A stretch of DNA of 64,000 bases. Origin: Microbotryum silenes-acaulis (lineage: Eukaryota; Basidiomycota; Microbotryomycetes; Microbotryales; Microbotryaceae). The translations under genes and the position numbers were made by a program. Below, in pieces: positions 1 to 10,896 of the stretch. The DNA lies in NCBI GenBank assembly GCA_003665825.1, contig QPFY01000007.1:744001-808000 (forward strand), in the 5' to 3' direction. How positions within the stretch are numbered: position 1 is the stretch's first letter; every line of letters begins with the position of its first letter. The notes beneath the pieces were generated by a model that worked only from the letters and a program-made list of their open reading frames with translations, did no database searches and was not told the origin of the DNA.

Positions 1-1315
1 GTTCTCGCAGACCGTTGCTGGCCGTGGTCTACGGGCTCGTGCATATCGGATCTCGGGCGCATGCCTGGAAGTCGATCTACTACTTCCTTGGTGTATTGAC
101 GATTATCTTCGCATGCTTCCTCTACGTATTCCTACCCGACTCGCCCGTTTCCGCCAAGTGGCTGACTTCTCGTCAGCGATATGTCGCCGTTGAGCGTGGG
201 TCCGAGCTCGTGCGGCCTCGATGGCCTTGATGAGCTTGCTGACGCTCTTCTTGTGTCCATTCGTCATAGGCTTGCGAGACAATCAAGCCGGGCTGAACTC
301 AAAGCGGTTGAAAGGATCGCATCTACTCGAGGCCGTCTGCGACATCAAGGTCGTTGTTCTCATGCTTGCGACCTTTTGTACTTGCGCATCGGCCGGCGTC
401 ATCGGCGCATTCTCGCCTCTCGTCATCTCGAAGGGTTACGGCGCTGATGCTCTGCGCACGCTGCTATTGCTGATGCCGACGGGGTTGGTCGCTGGATTTT
501 CAAACATCATAGGAGGGTCAGTGCGATTGGTTCAGTCATTCGATCCTTCCAGCTCTGTTGACCTGAACTTCTCGCCTTCACATCCTCAGGTATATCGCGC
601 TCAAATACAAGAACACGCGCATTGCAGTAATCATTTCCCTCTCAATATTGAGCGCAACGGGGACCGCCTTGCAGTGGCGTCTGACTCTGGCGAAGAAGGA
701 GGGGTTGCTGGCCGGAGTGTACCTCATTGTTGCGTCGTCCGGCGCCCTGGGCGGGCTGACGGGCCTGGCTTGTACGTGTCCTCAACTTGCGTGGGTCTTT
801 TGACTCGATGTCACGTTGCTGAAGTGGCTCTACACTGTCTCACACTAGTATCAAATACCGCTGGTGCGACAAAGAAGATCGCTGTCTTCGGTTTAGTTTT
901 CATCTCGATCGCTGGCGCCAACATCGCGACTCGTGAGTGCATTCCAGGAACCCGATCATCATCGTCAGAGACGAGGCTCACGTCCGGTCCCTTCTTATAT
1001 AGCTTTCTTGTTTAAGAAGTCGGAGCAACCGCGGTACCCATTTGCGTTTAAAGCGACCATGATCCTGCAATGCGCTGGCATCGGGCTTTGTGTTGTCTAC
1101 GGGTCAGTCGGGCTTCGTTGGCTGCAGCGCGCGTTTGTTGCTTCTTGGCACCCGACGACGAACCTGAACAAAGTCTTCCAAATTGCAAATCACGCAGTGC
1201 CCTCTGCATCCGCGAAAACCGACGACGAGACCGGAGTGTCGAAAAGCAAGCCCAGGACTTGGCTTTCAGTGATTCGACGGACAAGCAGAACGCCGCCTTT
1301 CGTTACGTTTGGTGA
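1..1315 (+). CDS. MFS anion transporter, Dal5/ACS-like family (5' end outside window)
   Basis: C-terminal part of a major facilitator of the allantoate permease (anion:cation symporter) type, a plasma-membrane importer of small organic anions. Introns at 196-269, 517-589, 772-848, 933-1002 and 1103-1197 join six exons ending at TGA 1313-1315. The spliced protein shows the family signatures FLPDSP and RYVAVER at the middle loop, several hydrophobic helices, NTAGATKK before the penultimate helix, and the usual short tail (DSTDKQNAAFRYVW). The start and the first six helices lie left of the window. It sits tail-to-tail with the next gene and close to two organosulfur monooxygenase genes, so a sulfonate, sulfone or related anion is a reasonable guess for substrate, but the substrate cannot be read from sequence. 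Confidence 0.82.
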
Positions 1316-1464
1316 GAACGATATCATCTTATTCGCATTCAATGCATATTGGCGGACAATCCTCTACTTCCGAAAGACATACGCGACCGGATTCTATAGG
1401 TGTTCTCTTTTGTACTTCTCGTACTAGGCTTATATTGCATGCATTGCAGAACTGCATCCGACTT

Positions 1465-3111
1465 CTATGATGTTTGATCGAGGCCACCCTCCGCCCTGAT
1501 CTTGCTGAGCTCGGCCTCGATCTCTTGAGCCTTCTTTTCATCGTCCGGATTGAAGAGTGCAGAGTACATGAGGTACGCTTCCTCGAGCTACCCAAAGGTC
1601 AAAGTCGCAGTGTCAGTCGAAGCGAATGGATAGGGAGGTACTAGGGCCGGACTGACTTTGCGGTACTGTTCCGTCTTGACGGTAGCGATTTGCTTTTTCG
1701 CCGGAAGACCGGAGTACAACTCGATCGTGCCTCGGAGTTTGGCAATGGCTGCACCGGGGTTCGTCGGAGCAAAGTCAGTGCGTCGGACAGGACGGTCTGG
1801 ACGCATACTTCATACTTAAAAGCTGTACGCACCTTCTTCGCCTCGTCTTTGGGCTTCATTCACTTCTTCCGCGTCGACTGGCAAAGGCTCCACGTCCCCT
1901 TCATTGTCTTCCGTCGCGTCGGGACGATACTTGTCCTCCACGATCTCGATCTCGACACCGAACTGGGCCAGGGCGATGTCACCACGAATGATCGCAAGAT
2001 TGAACCTCCACTGCAGCGCCGTCTCGGCCGTGATCCATGACCCATTGCCGTTGTTGATAGGCTCGAGGGCGGTGTCAAGCGCCGAGCAGACCTTTTCCGA
2101 ATGCGCGAGCTGTGCCAGTGATGCCACTTCTTCCTGACTGGCAACGACAGAGGCAATGGAGCGCAGAATGACGGCTATGAGATCACCACGCTCCTCAAAG
2201 AACACTTCGATTTCTTGAGTATGCTCGCCGTCAAATTTGATGCGAGTTATCAAAGGTAGCAAGTCCCCCACGCCCGATTCCATCAACTCGCGCGCTGCCG
2301 CCTCCTCCTGCTTACTCATGAGGAACGCCGTTCGGTCGGCACTACAGCGGTTGCCATCGGCGAGGACGAGAAGGTGGGAGAGGCTGAAGTCATTGCCCGA
2401 GTCGGCATGCCACCTTATTGCCTCTTCGTACTTCTGACTGGCCAAGGCAAGCCATTCGCCGGGATCCCTCGACTCGCTCGGGTCGAGTTTTCGCCGCTTC
2501 CCCGTCTCTTCAGAGAGGAATTTTGCTTGAGCGAATGTTTTGGCGGCTGGTAGCACGAGCGCATAGTGATGTAGCGACCAGGCTTGGAGATAGTAGAGTT
2601 GCGGCTCGGCTTCGAGCGCGATCGTTTGCTGCTCCTTGTTGACTAGACCGAGTGCTCGCAGTTGATCGTTCGTCAATTCGACCTTCTCGCTGTCCTCCTC
2701 GCCAGCTTGGTCTTCGTTTGAGGCTTTTCCCTTCCCGTTGCCTTCAATCTGTCCTTCTTGAGCCTGCGACGAGTGATGCTTCGGCACCAGCGGTAGCAGG
2801 TCTTGTACGCCGTGGAGGATCCCTCGCAGCAGACCCCTCGCCTCTTCCATCTTGTCCTCGTCTCCTGACGACAGAAGTGCGACCGCCGACGATCTCAATT
2901 CGAAAAGATCGGATACAGAAAGTCGATCGCCGTCCAAGGGCATGGTTCGGACATCGCCGTCCTGCGTCGAGGTCGAGACGTCTCCGGAGCCTGAAGCCGA
3001 TCCTGCAACTGGCGCGGTCGACGAACTGCCAATACCAACTGAAGACGGGTCGAACGCCGCGGTGGCTGTCCTCTTGATCTTTCCAGCAGCTTTGAGTCCT
3101 TTGGGCGGCAT
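1465..3111 (-). CDS. ETT1: Enhancer of translation termination 1 / Nro1-like protein
   Basis: Three exons (3111-1833, 1748-1657, 1587-1465) give 497 residues. The start chosen is the ATG at 3109-3111, giving MPPKGLKAAGKIKR, which matches the short basic N-terminus typical of the Ett1/Nro1 family; an upstream in-frame ATG near 3208 would only add a leader unlike the family. A Ser-rich acidic stretch precedes alpha-helical TPR-like repeats (YLQAWSLHHYALVL, EEAIRWHADSG, LEEAYLMYSALFNPDDE near the end). Known members are nuclear proteins linked to translation termination (yeast) and oxygen sensing through Ofd1 (fission yeast). It stands between the MFS and DszC-like genes and looks unrelated to sulfur metabolism. 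Confidence 0.75.
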
Positions 3112-3385
3112 CGAAATGGTGGTGAATGAATCGTAGGTCGACGCAGAAGCCAGGAGAGCGAGCGCTGCGAAGCCGGCGGCGGCGCGTGAGGCCGTGAGGA
3201 GCCTCCACAAAGTGTACCGCGCCGGGCCCGGAGCAGCCCGGAGAACGCATGGATTTCACGTACCAGAAGCAAGGTAGTAACGTACACAAGTCATTCAAAA
3301 CACACGCCCCAAAGTAAAAATTACAATGACCAAACTCCCCGTCCCAGTCAATTCAGCAATTGTTCTGCCGCACCAACTCGGGAGC

Positions 3386-4973
3386 TCACGTGTACCAAGT
3401 GGGGGTCGCGTACTCTCCGGTCAACACATAGCGCCCCACCTCGGCCTTCTTATGGGCGACGGGGTCGTGCAAGGTATGGGTGCGTACATTGTTGAAGAAG
3501 TGCGCGAACCCAGCTCGGAGTGCGATGCTGCGAGAGCCAAGCGCTTCGTAGATCTTGCTCGTCACCTCGAGCGCAAACTCTGTCGAAGTAACCTTGGCCG
3601 CGGCGATGCGCACGGCGGCGTAGCCCCTTTCGTCCTCCGTGATTTGACGGCTCTCGCGAGCGAGCAATTGGCCGATGATCTCACCGGCTTGGTCAACTTG
3701 GGCCTCGAGGGCCCACAACTTCGCTTGCCACTCGCCATAAAGCGCTTGGATGTAGAACTCTTCGCTACCGGTCTGCTTGGGATCGGCGGCGAACGGCCAG
3801 CCGCGCGTGTTCTTTGCCGTGAACAAGGCGCCCTTCTTCAACGCACCTTGGGCCGTGCCGGTGTAAAAGTTGGTGAATTGAAGCTGGATCGCGGGCAAAA
3901 GAACTGCAAGGGTACTGCGGGCTCAGCAATATGATAGCTCTCGGCTGATCTTGCCTAGAACTCACGGGTGTTCCACGCCCCGAGGGGCACGAAGATCTTT
4001 TCGACGAAGCCGAGTGCCTCGGACCAAGGCAATCGAACATCCGAGATCGTAACTGAGCCGGATTGGGATCCCTGAATTGCGGGAGGGTTGGCTCGCTCAG
4101 TCATCCGCAATTGCTCCGAGGCTGGAAAGGAGGAACGAGTGCAGACGTACCCTCATTCCGAGGACGTCAACCCAGTCATCACCGAACTTGATACCGGGTT
4201 GTTTAGACTCGGCGATGGCAAAGACGTGCGTTTCAGTGCCCTTGAGTACGCCCTCAAGAACGGTGAGATCCGACACTTTCGATCCGGTCGAAAAGGCCTT
4301 CCTGCCGTTAAAAACAATGCTCTTGCCGTCCTCGCTCTCGGTGACAGTGAGATCGGAGTCTCTGCATAAGTTGAATACACAGCGATTCAAATATAAAGGA
4401 AGTCTTTCACATGAATCAGGAGTGAAACGGTGTACTTACCGAGGATTGACAGCGCCTCCCAAAATGAAGCGACCCTCGGTGACCCGCTTGGCCAGCGCAT
4501 CGGCTTGTTCTTGGGTACCAACGACCTGGGCGGTCCACGACCAAAGGTAGCTGTATGCTAGGATCATGCCAACCGAAGAATCACCCCTGGAGATGATGCG
4601 CTGTATCTTGTAGCTCGCCTCGAACGGCAGTCCACCTCCACCATAGCGAGTCGGGCCTAGCGCCGTGACGAGGCCAGCGTCCTTTAGGAGCTGAATTTGC
4701 GCGTAGGGCACCTCGTTTCGATTGTCACGCTGCAGAAGAGAGTAGAAATGTGGTGTTCATCAACTTATATGAACAAAAGGTCCAACGAGCTATATTACGC
4801 ACCTGGGCAACATCCAAACCGAGGAGGTCCGAAACCTCCTCGGCTCGCCTGAGGAAGTCCTCGAGTGAGACAGGTCGGGAAGCAGTGGTGTAATCAGGGT
4901 AGGAGATTTTCGACCCATTGCCGAGCTTGAGACTGTCGAACGATGTAGGAGGTGTATCGACGGCGTGAGGCAT
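3386..4973 (-). CDS. DszC/SfnB/MsuC-type flavin monooxygenase (acyl-CoA dehydrogenase fold)
   Basis: Five exons (4973-4803, 4729-4440, 4361-4151, 4071-3966, 3903-3386) give 431 residues. The fold is that of acyl-CoA dehydrogenase: helical N-terminus, middle region with DSSVGMILAYSYLW, a beta domain (GSVTISDVRLPWSEA) and a C-terminal helical domain. The tail NNVRTHTLHDPVAHKK is the RTHTLHDP signature of the DszC/SfnB/MsuC branch, which uses reduced flavin and oxygen on sulfur compounds rather than dehydrogenating acyl-CoA. Known bacterial relatives oxidise dibenzothiophene (DszC) or methanesulfinate (MsuC), or are needed for growth on dimethyl sulfone (SfnB). It is divergent from the MDR gene at 5740 and near the SfnG-type gene, which argues for a methanesulfinate or sulfone step. 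No clear organelle targeting signal is seen. Confidence 0.8.
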
Positions 4974-5739
4974 GTTGATGGTGATCGTTCTATGAAAGGA
5001 AGAGAGGTTGAGGAAGTGGTGCTCCAACAGAGGCGGGCATGTGAAGGCAAGCGCGCGGAGAAGATGACGAAGCGATTGCGCTATACCGCGCCATGACTCT
5101 TGGAGCAAGTGCCCATTAACCGGGATGGCGCATTTTATCGAGGAAGGGACATCCTGGGAAGTGGGAGGCCTCTTCCAGTCGCTGCTAGTGAGCAGGCTGG
5201 GCGCCGAGGTCACGTGCACTCTTGATCGAAAGTCCAATGTACCTACTACTTACCTTAGCGCGGACAAGTTCAAGCGCTCTTGACAAAATGAAAGCGGGAC
5301 CAGCCTTCACTACTGTAGTCAATTCGGCGGGGGAGCTCTTGCTCGATCACCCTACCGAACCGAATGCCGTGCTCGATCTGACCCGCGGCGCCGCTGTGAC
5401 GTGCGAGCACGTTTGGCGAGATTGCGCAATCAGCCCCTGATTTTCTTAGGCCCACGGCGGATTAGCCGAGCGCCCCGCTGTGAGCGCACAACGCCGCGTC
5501 AAGGCCCCACCTCTCACAGTGAAGTGAAGAGAAAGAGCCAACTGCGCATAGTCAAACTCGGACGGATGCTCACCCGCTCGCCGAGTAGCGATTGCACGAC
5601 TCGACCCTTCAGGCACCACACCTTCCGCGCTTGCTCCGCATCCAAACTCTCTCACCAGTACGCTCGTCAGTCGCTCAGGCGAGCCTTCGCTTCTCGTCTT
5701 CCACCATTCTTGGATACTATCATCTATACCCTTCATAAT
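4974..5739. promoter_or_regulatory. Divergent intergenic region between DszC-like and MDR genes
   Basis: This 766-nt stretch separates two head-to-head genes of the proposed sulfur cluster and must hold both promoters. Open frames here are short and unconvincing. No repeat or well-known operator could be identified by eye. A sulfur-starvation activator of the Cys3/MetR type would be expected to bind here if the cluster is regulated together; that is inference only. Confidence 0.4.
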
Positions 5740-7325
5740 ATGAGCGTCTTTGTCGGCCCGACCGTTCAACAAGCGCTGCTGCTGCACGCGCCTCGGCAGA
5801 GGTACCAGCTCTCGGAGATTGAGGTGCCCACCTTCCATGCCGACGAGGTGTTAATCCGCATCGAAGCCATCGGTCTCAACCCCATCGATCACAAATCGGC
5901 TGACTACGGGTTTGCCCTTCCGGTAAATACCTTACTTACCTGGACACATCCAAGCACTCTTCGCCTGGTACGCGCTCCTGAAGACCCTTAACGATGTTCT
6001 TTGATCTCAGGTGCTTCCCGCCCTGAATGGCCGCGATTTGGCCGGCGTCGTGGTCGGGGTCGGGTCGAACGTTCAAAGGTGGAGATTTGGTGACCTCGTT
6101 TTTGGACCCTCGACGGCCTATCGCGATTACAGGACATCAGCTTTCCAGGAATTTGCGGTTGCCTCGGAACATTGCTTGGGCTCGGTCCCAGTCAAATCGA
6201 GCGTTGAGCAATGCGCTGCCCTTGGTAAGAGATGCTCTCTGCTCCACACTAACCCTTCCAACTCGGAGCCTAACATGCTGTAACATGTTGTAAATTCATC
6301 TCTGGCAGGTGTTGGAGCAGTCGCTGCCGCACTCGCTATTGGCTCCGCACTCGGGATCGCGATCCGCGGGTTCGTGCCTCGCTCCCTCGCCATCGGGGCC
6401 GAAGGCGAGTCTCCTGAGTGGGTCAAGACGACCGGTTCGCCAACTCCAATCAAAGAACCTTCGGCACAGTTTGGTGACTGGATTCTGATCTGGGGAGGTA
6501 AGAGCATCGCGTAAAGGTGGGGACTCGGAACGGGGTGCATGAGCTCACACCTCTTTGACTAATCAGGCTCTACGACATCAGGCTACTTGGCGGCACAGTT
6601 AGCCCAGACAGCAGGATTGAGAGTGATAGCAGTAGCCAACAGAGAGCGGCATGAGGAGCGACTTCGTGCGGTCGGCATCGGTGAGTGTGGTCAGCGCCTT
6701 GCGACTTCGGTCTGGTTAGGAGGCTTGGCTGATCGCCCGTCCCTTTCCTCTTCGCAGAGCACGTCGTAGATCGAGACGACCCTATCGCTGCGGTTGCCAA
6801 GATTCGAGAGATCACAGGTGGTGCACTGCGGTACGCTATCGATTGCGTCGGCAAGACCAGTGCCTCGCACGCTCTGGAAGCTCTGTCCCTGTCAGCAGAC
6901 ACTTATTTGGTCGGCCTCTCGGGTTTACCCAAGACCGCTCGCTCGGGAGTTAGACTTTGTGAAGTCGTCAGTCGGATCAAGTATCAGCTATCTTCAAACA
7001 TGACCATATACTAATGAGAAAACCGATCTCGACCTATACCAGCCAATAAAAACGTTTCACACTAACGCCGCCGTCGGCTCGGGATTGATGCGCCTGCTCG
7101 AGGAGCTGATCGACAACAATGAGTTGGTTTTACCCGCGGTGGAAGTGATTTATGGAGGGCTCGAAGCAGTGAACGTAAGGAGATTGCAATATACACGAGT
7201 GAAAAAGACCGAGCTCGAGTGCTGACAGGTTGCACATACTTTTCACTGCACAGAACGGGCTCGATCGATTGAGAAGAGGCGAGTGTGGATTTGGCCGGAT
7301 AGTAGTTCGCATTTCCCACGCATGA
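5740..7325 (+). CDS. Zinc-less MDR oxidoreductase (ToxD / enoyl-reductase-like)
   Basis: Seven exons (5740-5922, 6011-6224, 6309-6497, 6567-6680, 6758-6966, 7043-7174, 7254-7325) give 370 residues. The start ATG gives MSVFVGPTVQQALLL. Family marks are LNPIDHK in the N-terminal GroES-like domain, NGRDLAGVVVGVG, and the Rossmann turn WGGSTTSGYLAAQLAQ. The catalytic zinc ligands of classical alcohol dehydrogenases (GHE motif) are absent, so this is an NAD(P)H-dependent quinone or enoyl reductase type. It is co-directional with the SfnG-type gene and divergent from the DszC-like gene. Its role could be disposal of an aldehyde or ketone from sulfonate cleavage or redox support; neither can be shown from sequence. 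Confidence 0.8.
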
Positions 7326-7797
7326 ATTTGATATTGTACGATCCCGTTTTTGGCCGACGCTTCCGCGCTGACCCGTGTCACGAAAGCGAAGTAGACCCGC
7401 GGGGAAGCAGAAGCTACTAGTGAGCTGCCAAAAAGTCAATTGCGGGGCTGTGCCTAGATATAGTCCGCTAGATCGTCTCCTGAGACTTTTAATAAAACGT
7501 TTCATTTTCACGACTTTAAAGTGCGCCAAAGTTCAAGATGACGCGAGCGCTAGTGACCGATAGGTCGGTCGACTAGTAGGCCCTCACTGCGCGAGCACGC
7601 CACCGCGCGCCGCCTTGAACAAGTGACGAGAGGGGGCAGTGTCCTGCGCGGCGGTATTGGAGTTTGGGGACCGCGATGCAGACCACCGATCGCGAACCCC
7701 ACAATGCGAGCGATAGTTGCACTCTGTCCTTGTACTTCAAAGGACAGTCTACCCATTCCTCTCGGTGACAATCTCAACACCAACGCTCACGTCCACC
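7326..7797. promoter_or_regulatory. Intergenic region upstream of the SfnG-type gene
   Basis: 472 nt between the MDR stop and the SfnG-type ATG. It should carry the terminator of the first gene and the promoter of the second. No conserved coding sequence, tandem repeat or recognisable regulatory motif was seen. Confidence 0.35.
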
Positions 7798-9593
7798 ATG
7801 CCATCCACCGAAGCCTTTGCCAGCGCTAGAGGTGCCTCGGGCGAAGCGGCCCGGGCTCCACTTCAGTTCGGTTATTGTGAGCCCCACTGCAGTGCAGCGC
7901 GGTTGACTCCCTGATCTACCGAAACCCATTCCTTACCAGTCTCATTCTGCAGGGGTGCCGAACGTTTCGGGAGGTTTGGTCGTCAGCAAGATCGAACAAC
8001 GCACCGATTGGTCCCCCGAGTACAACGTGAGTGACAACATTGGACATACCTCCCACGTCACTTTCCGATCGTTTGGACCGACAGGCTTTAGCTGCCTTTC
8101 ATCATCATTCCTGAGCTCACCCATTTGGCACCAACCGTACCAGGTCAAATTGGCACAAATTGCCGAAAGTGTCGGCTTCTCCCACGCTTTAACGCAAATT
8201 CGCTTCATGGGTGGTTATGGTGCCGAGTTCCAGCATGAAAGCGCCTCGTTCTCGCAGCACTTACTGGCCCACACGACCAAGCTCAAACTCATCATCGCTA
8301 TCTTACCTGGACCCTGGTAAGTCCTGTATATCTGACCTCTGGAGTTTCGACTTGACAATCCGCGAGACCTCGCTGACAAGGCCTCTTCGTCCTCGCCCAC
8401 TTCTTTAGGAACCCCACACTGGCAGCGAAGCAACTCGCTTCGATCGACCATTATTCAAATGGTCGTGTGGCCGTCAACATCGTCTCCGGCTGGTTCAAGG
8501 GCGAGTTCCAAGCGATCAACGAACCGTGGCTCGATCATGGAGAGCGCTACAGACGGTCAGAAGAGTTCATCAAGGTCTTGCGCGGGATCTGGACGGCACC
8601 GGAGAGTTTCAGTAAGTCGAGGTCTAGCCACGTTGTTTAAGTCCCACATCGTTTTTTTACTGAACTTTCAACCGCCATGTCCTGAATTCCGGTAGCTTTT
8701 CATGGCAACTTTTATCAGTGTGAGTGCGCTTTGCGCTTGTCTGATGGCAACGTGTTAGATAAGAGAGCCTGCAACATTCGCTGACTCTCATCTTCCTTTG
8801 CTGCCCATCACCGGCCAAAAAGACAATAACTACCCTCTCCGACCGCAACCCATTCAAAAGAACGGTCCCGAGATTTTTCAAGGCGGCAACTCTGCTGATG
8901 CACGCGGTATGGCCGCCCGAGTTTCGGACCTCTTGCTCCTGAACGGTCAAAAGACGATCGCCGATATCCGCGAGTTGATCGACGATACCAAGGAACGTGC
9001 CGTCAAGGAAGGTCGAGCAGGTCAGGTCCGTCTAGGCGTCAATGCGTTCGTCATCGTGCGCGAGACGGAGGAGGAGGCTTTGGCGGTGTGGAGGGAGATT
9101 GTGGGCAAGGCCGATACCGAGGCGGTACAGGGGTTTCTTCAGCAGGCTAAGAATGCGGGCGCTTCGGCTTCGGATAAGAAGGGTATGTGGGCCAATAGCG
9201 ATGTTAATGATTTGGTTCAGTACAATGATGGTTTCAGTGAGTCGTTGGCAATATTTTTCCGATAGTACAGACGACAAAACTCACCAGCCCCTGAACTTCT
9301 CCTTCTGCAGAGACCAAATTGATCGGTACCGCTCGACAAGTCGCCGATCGAATCCTCCTATTCCGGTCGCTCGGGATCGACTTTGTCTTGACCGCATTCT
9401 TGCACTTCCAAGAGGGTGAGTCTTTAGCACTGAAGAGCCTCCAAAATCACCTCTCAACTCCATTGCCATCTTCCATACAGAAATTGAAGCGTTCGGACGC
9501 GGCGTGATGCCTCTCGTGCGACAGGGCGAATCAGAAGGGCGTGGGCTCGATGCCGAGAAGGAGATTGCGATCTCGGGCCACATCTACCAATGA
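7798..9593 (+). CDS. sfnG-like: SfnG-type FMNH2-dependent (dimethyl) sulfone monooxygenase
   Basis: Eight exons (7798-7876, 7953-8026, 8144-8316, 8409-8611, 8696-8719, 8823-9236, 9311-9415, 9481-9593) give 394 residues of a luciferase-like (SsuD/LLM) TIM barrel. The junction at 7876/7953 restores FGYWVPNVSGGLVVS, and later blocks GFSHALTQIRFMGGYGAE, ILPGPWNPTLAAKQLA, VNIVSGWFKGEF, EIFQGGNS and DLVQYNDGFKTKLIG follow the bacterial dimethyl sulfone monooxygenase SfnG closely and along its whole length. The family uses reduced FMN and oxygen to cleave dimethyl sulfone to methanesulfinate and formaldehyde. Relatives such as SsuD act on alkanesulfonates, so substrate is not certain. Only 49 nt separate its stop from the convergent LIP2 stop. 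Seven introns with normal local splice sites show long residence in a eukaryotic genome. Confidence 0.9.
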
Positions 9594-9642
9594 GCACAGA
9601 TTCATCCGGACTTATCCTGTACATTCTTCATAAAACTTCAAT

Positions 9643-10625
9643 CTAGGCTGCCAGCTTTTTCTCCCCCAAGTCTTTGAGAGGCGGTAGTTTGCCCTTGACG
9701 CCATCGTCAATCATCTTTCTCAGTTCGACAAACTCGTCACCTTCCTTGAGTTCCTCGATCCCTCGACCGTACTGCTTGCCAAATTCCTTGGCAGCTGTTG
9801 GGACTAGATCCTCGACTTTTACATCGTAGTTCTTTGACTTGAGTTTGGAAAGTTCAGCTTGTGCGGAAGTGGCCTTGACGTCGTCGAGTCCACACGCGAC
9901 GATCATGTCGAACCAGCGCCGAGTCTGTTCTTCGACGTTGATTGCGAAGCCGTGAAGAGAGATGCGGTGTCGCATGTGGATGCCGATGGAGCCTATTTTG
10001 AGAGTGGGGGAGGTGAAGACGCCGGTGTGTTCGAGTGGGTAGACGGGTACTCCGAGCGAGCGAGCGAGCGTTTCGAGGTATCTTTCGAGGTGGTCGACGT
10101 AACATCTTGTCGAGAGCTGGGGTCGGATGCCAGGGGGAGGGTCAGTCAACGTGTCATGAGCCGGATCGGAGGAGCGCACGTTTGCTGACTCACATCACTA
10201 GCGACGAGGTCCATCAATGAATAGCCGACCAACTGCCCTGGCCCATGGTAGGTCGTTTGCCCTCCCCTCATCGTACTAACATAGTCCGCCCCCTGTTTCG
10301 TCAGCCTCTCCCCCTCTATCCTCAACGCTTCAGGGTCCGTTTCCCTCCTTCCAGCGGTGAAAACGGGCTTGTGCTGCAACAACAACAACACATCGGTATG
10401 GGCGATCCTTTCGAGTGCGGCTCGGTCCGAAGAGGTGTAATTGGCTTCGGCGAGGCGAGATTTGGCGGCCCAGCGCGAGGCGACGATGGACTCCTGCAGG
10501 AGCAGCCCGAGCGAGTAGGGTAGTGGGTCGGGGAGGTAGGTCCATCGGATCGGGGTGAGCGCTTGACGGGCAGAGGAGGCGAGGGTCCGGGTTGATGAAG
10601 AACAGACTGTTGCTGCTGCTGCCAT
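9643..10625 (-). CDS. LIP2: Octanoyl-[acyl-carrier-protein]:protein octanoyltransferase (LipB/Lip2)
   Basis: Two exons (10625-10194 and 10116-9643) give 301 residues. The LipB signature RGGQTTYHGPGQLVGY is intact, as is the block KIGSIGIHMRHRISLHGFA carrying the catalytic lysine and ACG with the catalytic cysteine (VACGLDDVKATS). The enzyme moves octanoyl groups from mitochondrial ACP to lipoyl-dependent proteins such as glycine cleavage H protein. The N-terminus (MAAAATVCSSSTRTLASSAR) is Ser/Ala/Arg-rich and fits a mitochondrial presequence. A longer in-frame start at 10739 exists but its added residues are not typical. The gene diverges from the CCCH gene over 271 nt. Confidence 0.92.
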
Positions 10626-10896
10626 GGTGGTGCTATGAAGCTGTGTGGCTGTGTGGTGGTGGCCAGGAAGTGGAAGCTCAGTCTGAACGCGAGCTCGACG
10701 CGTACTCGACGCGCGCTCGTCATTTGACAGGACAGTCATTTGGCTCCATTTGGCTCAGAGGCTCAGCTCATGATTCGGTCAGTGGCAGGCGGCAGGAGTG
10801 CGGCAGGCGGCCCCCCTCTGCGCGTATATCCGCCCCTCTTGACTTCAGTCATCCTTCACTTGGCACTCTGACCCGTGCTCCCTGATCCCACCGACC

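Noticed and set aside
7798..9593. Bacterial contamination or recent transfer as source of the SfnG-like gene
   Set aside because: Seven introns with local splice-site style and eukaryotic neighbours on both sides argue against it.
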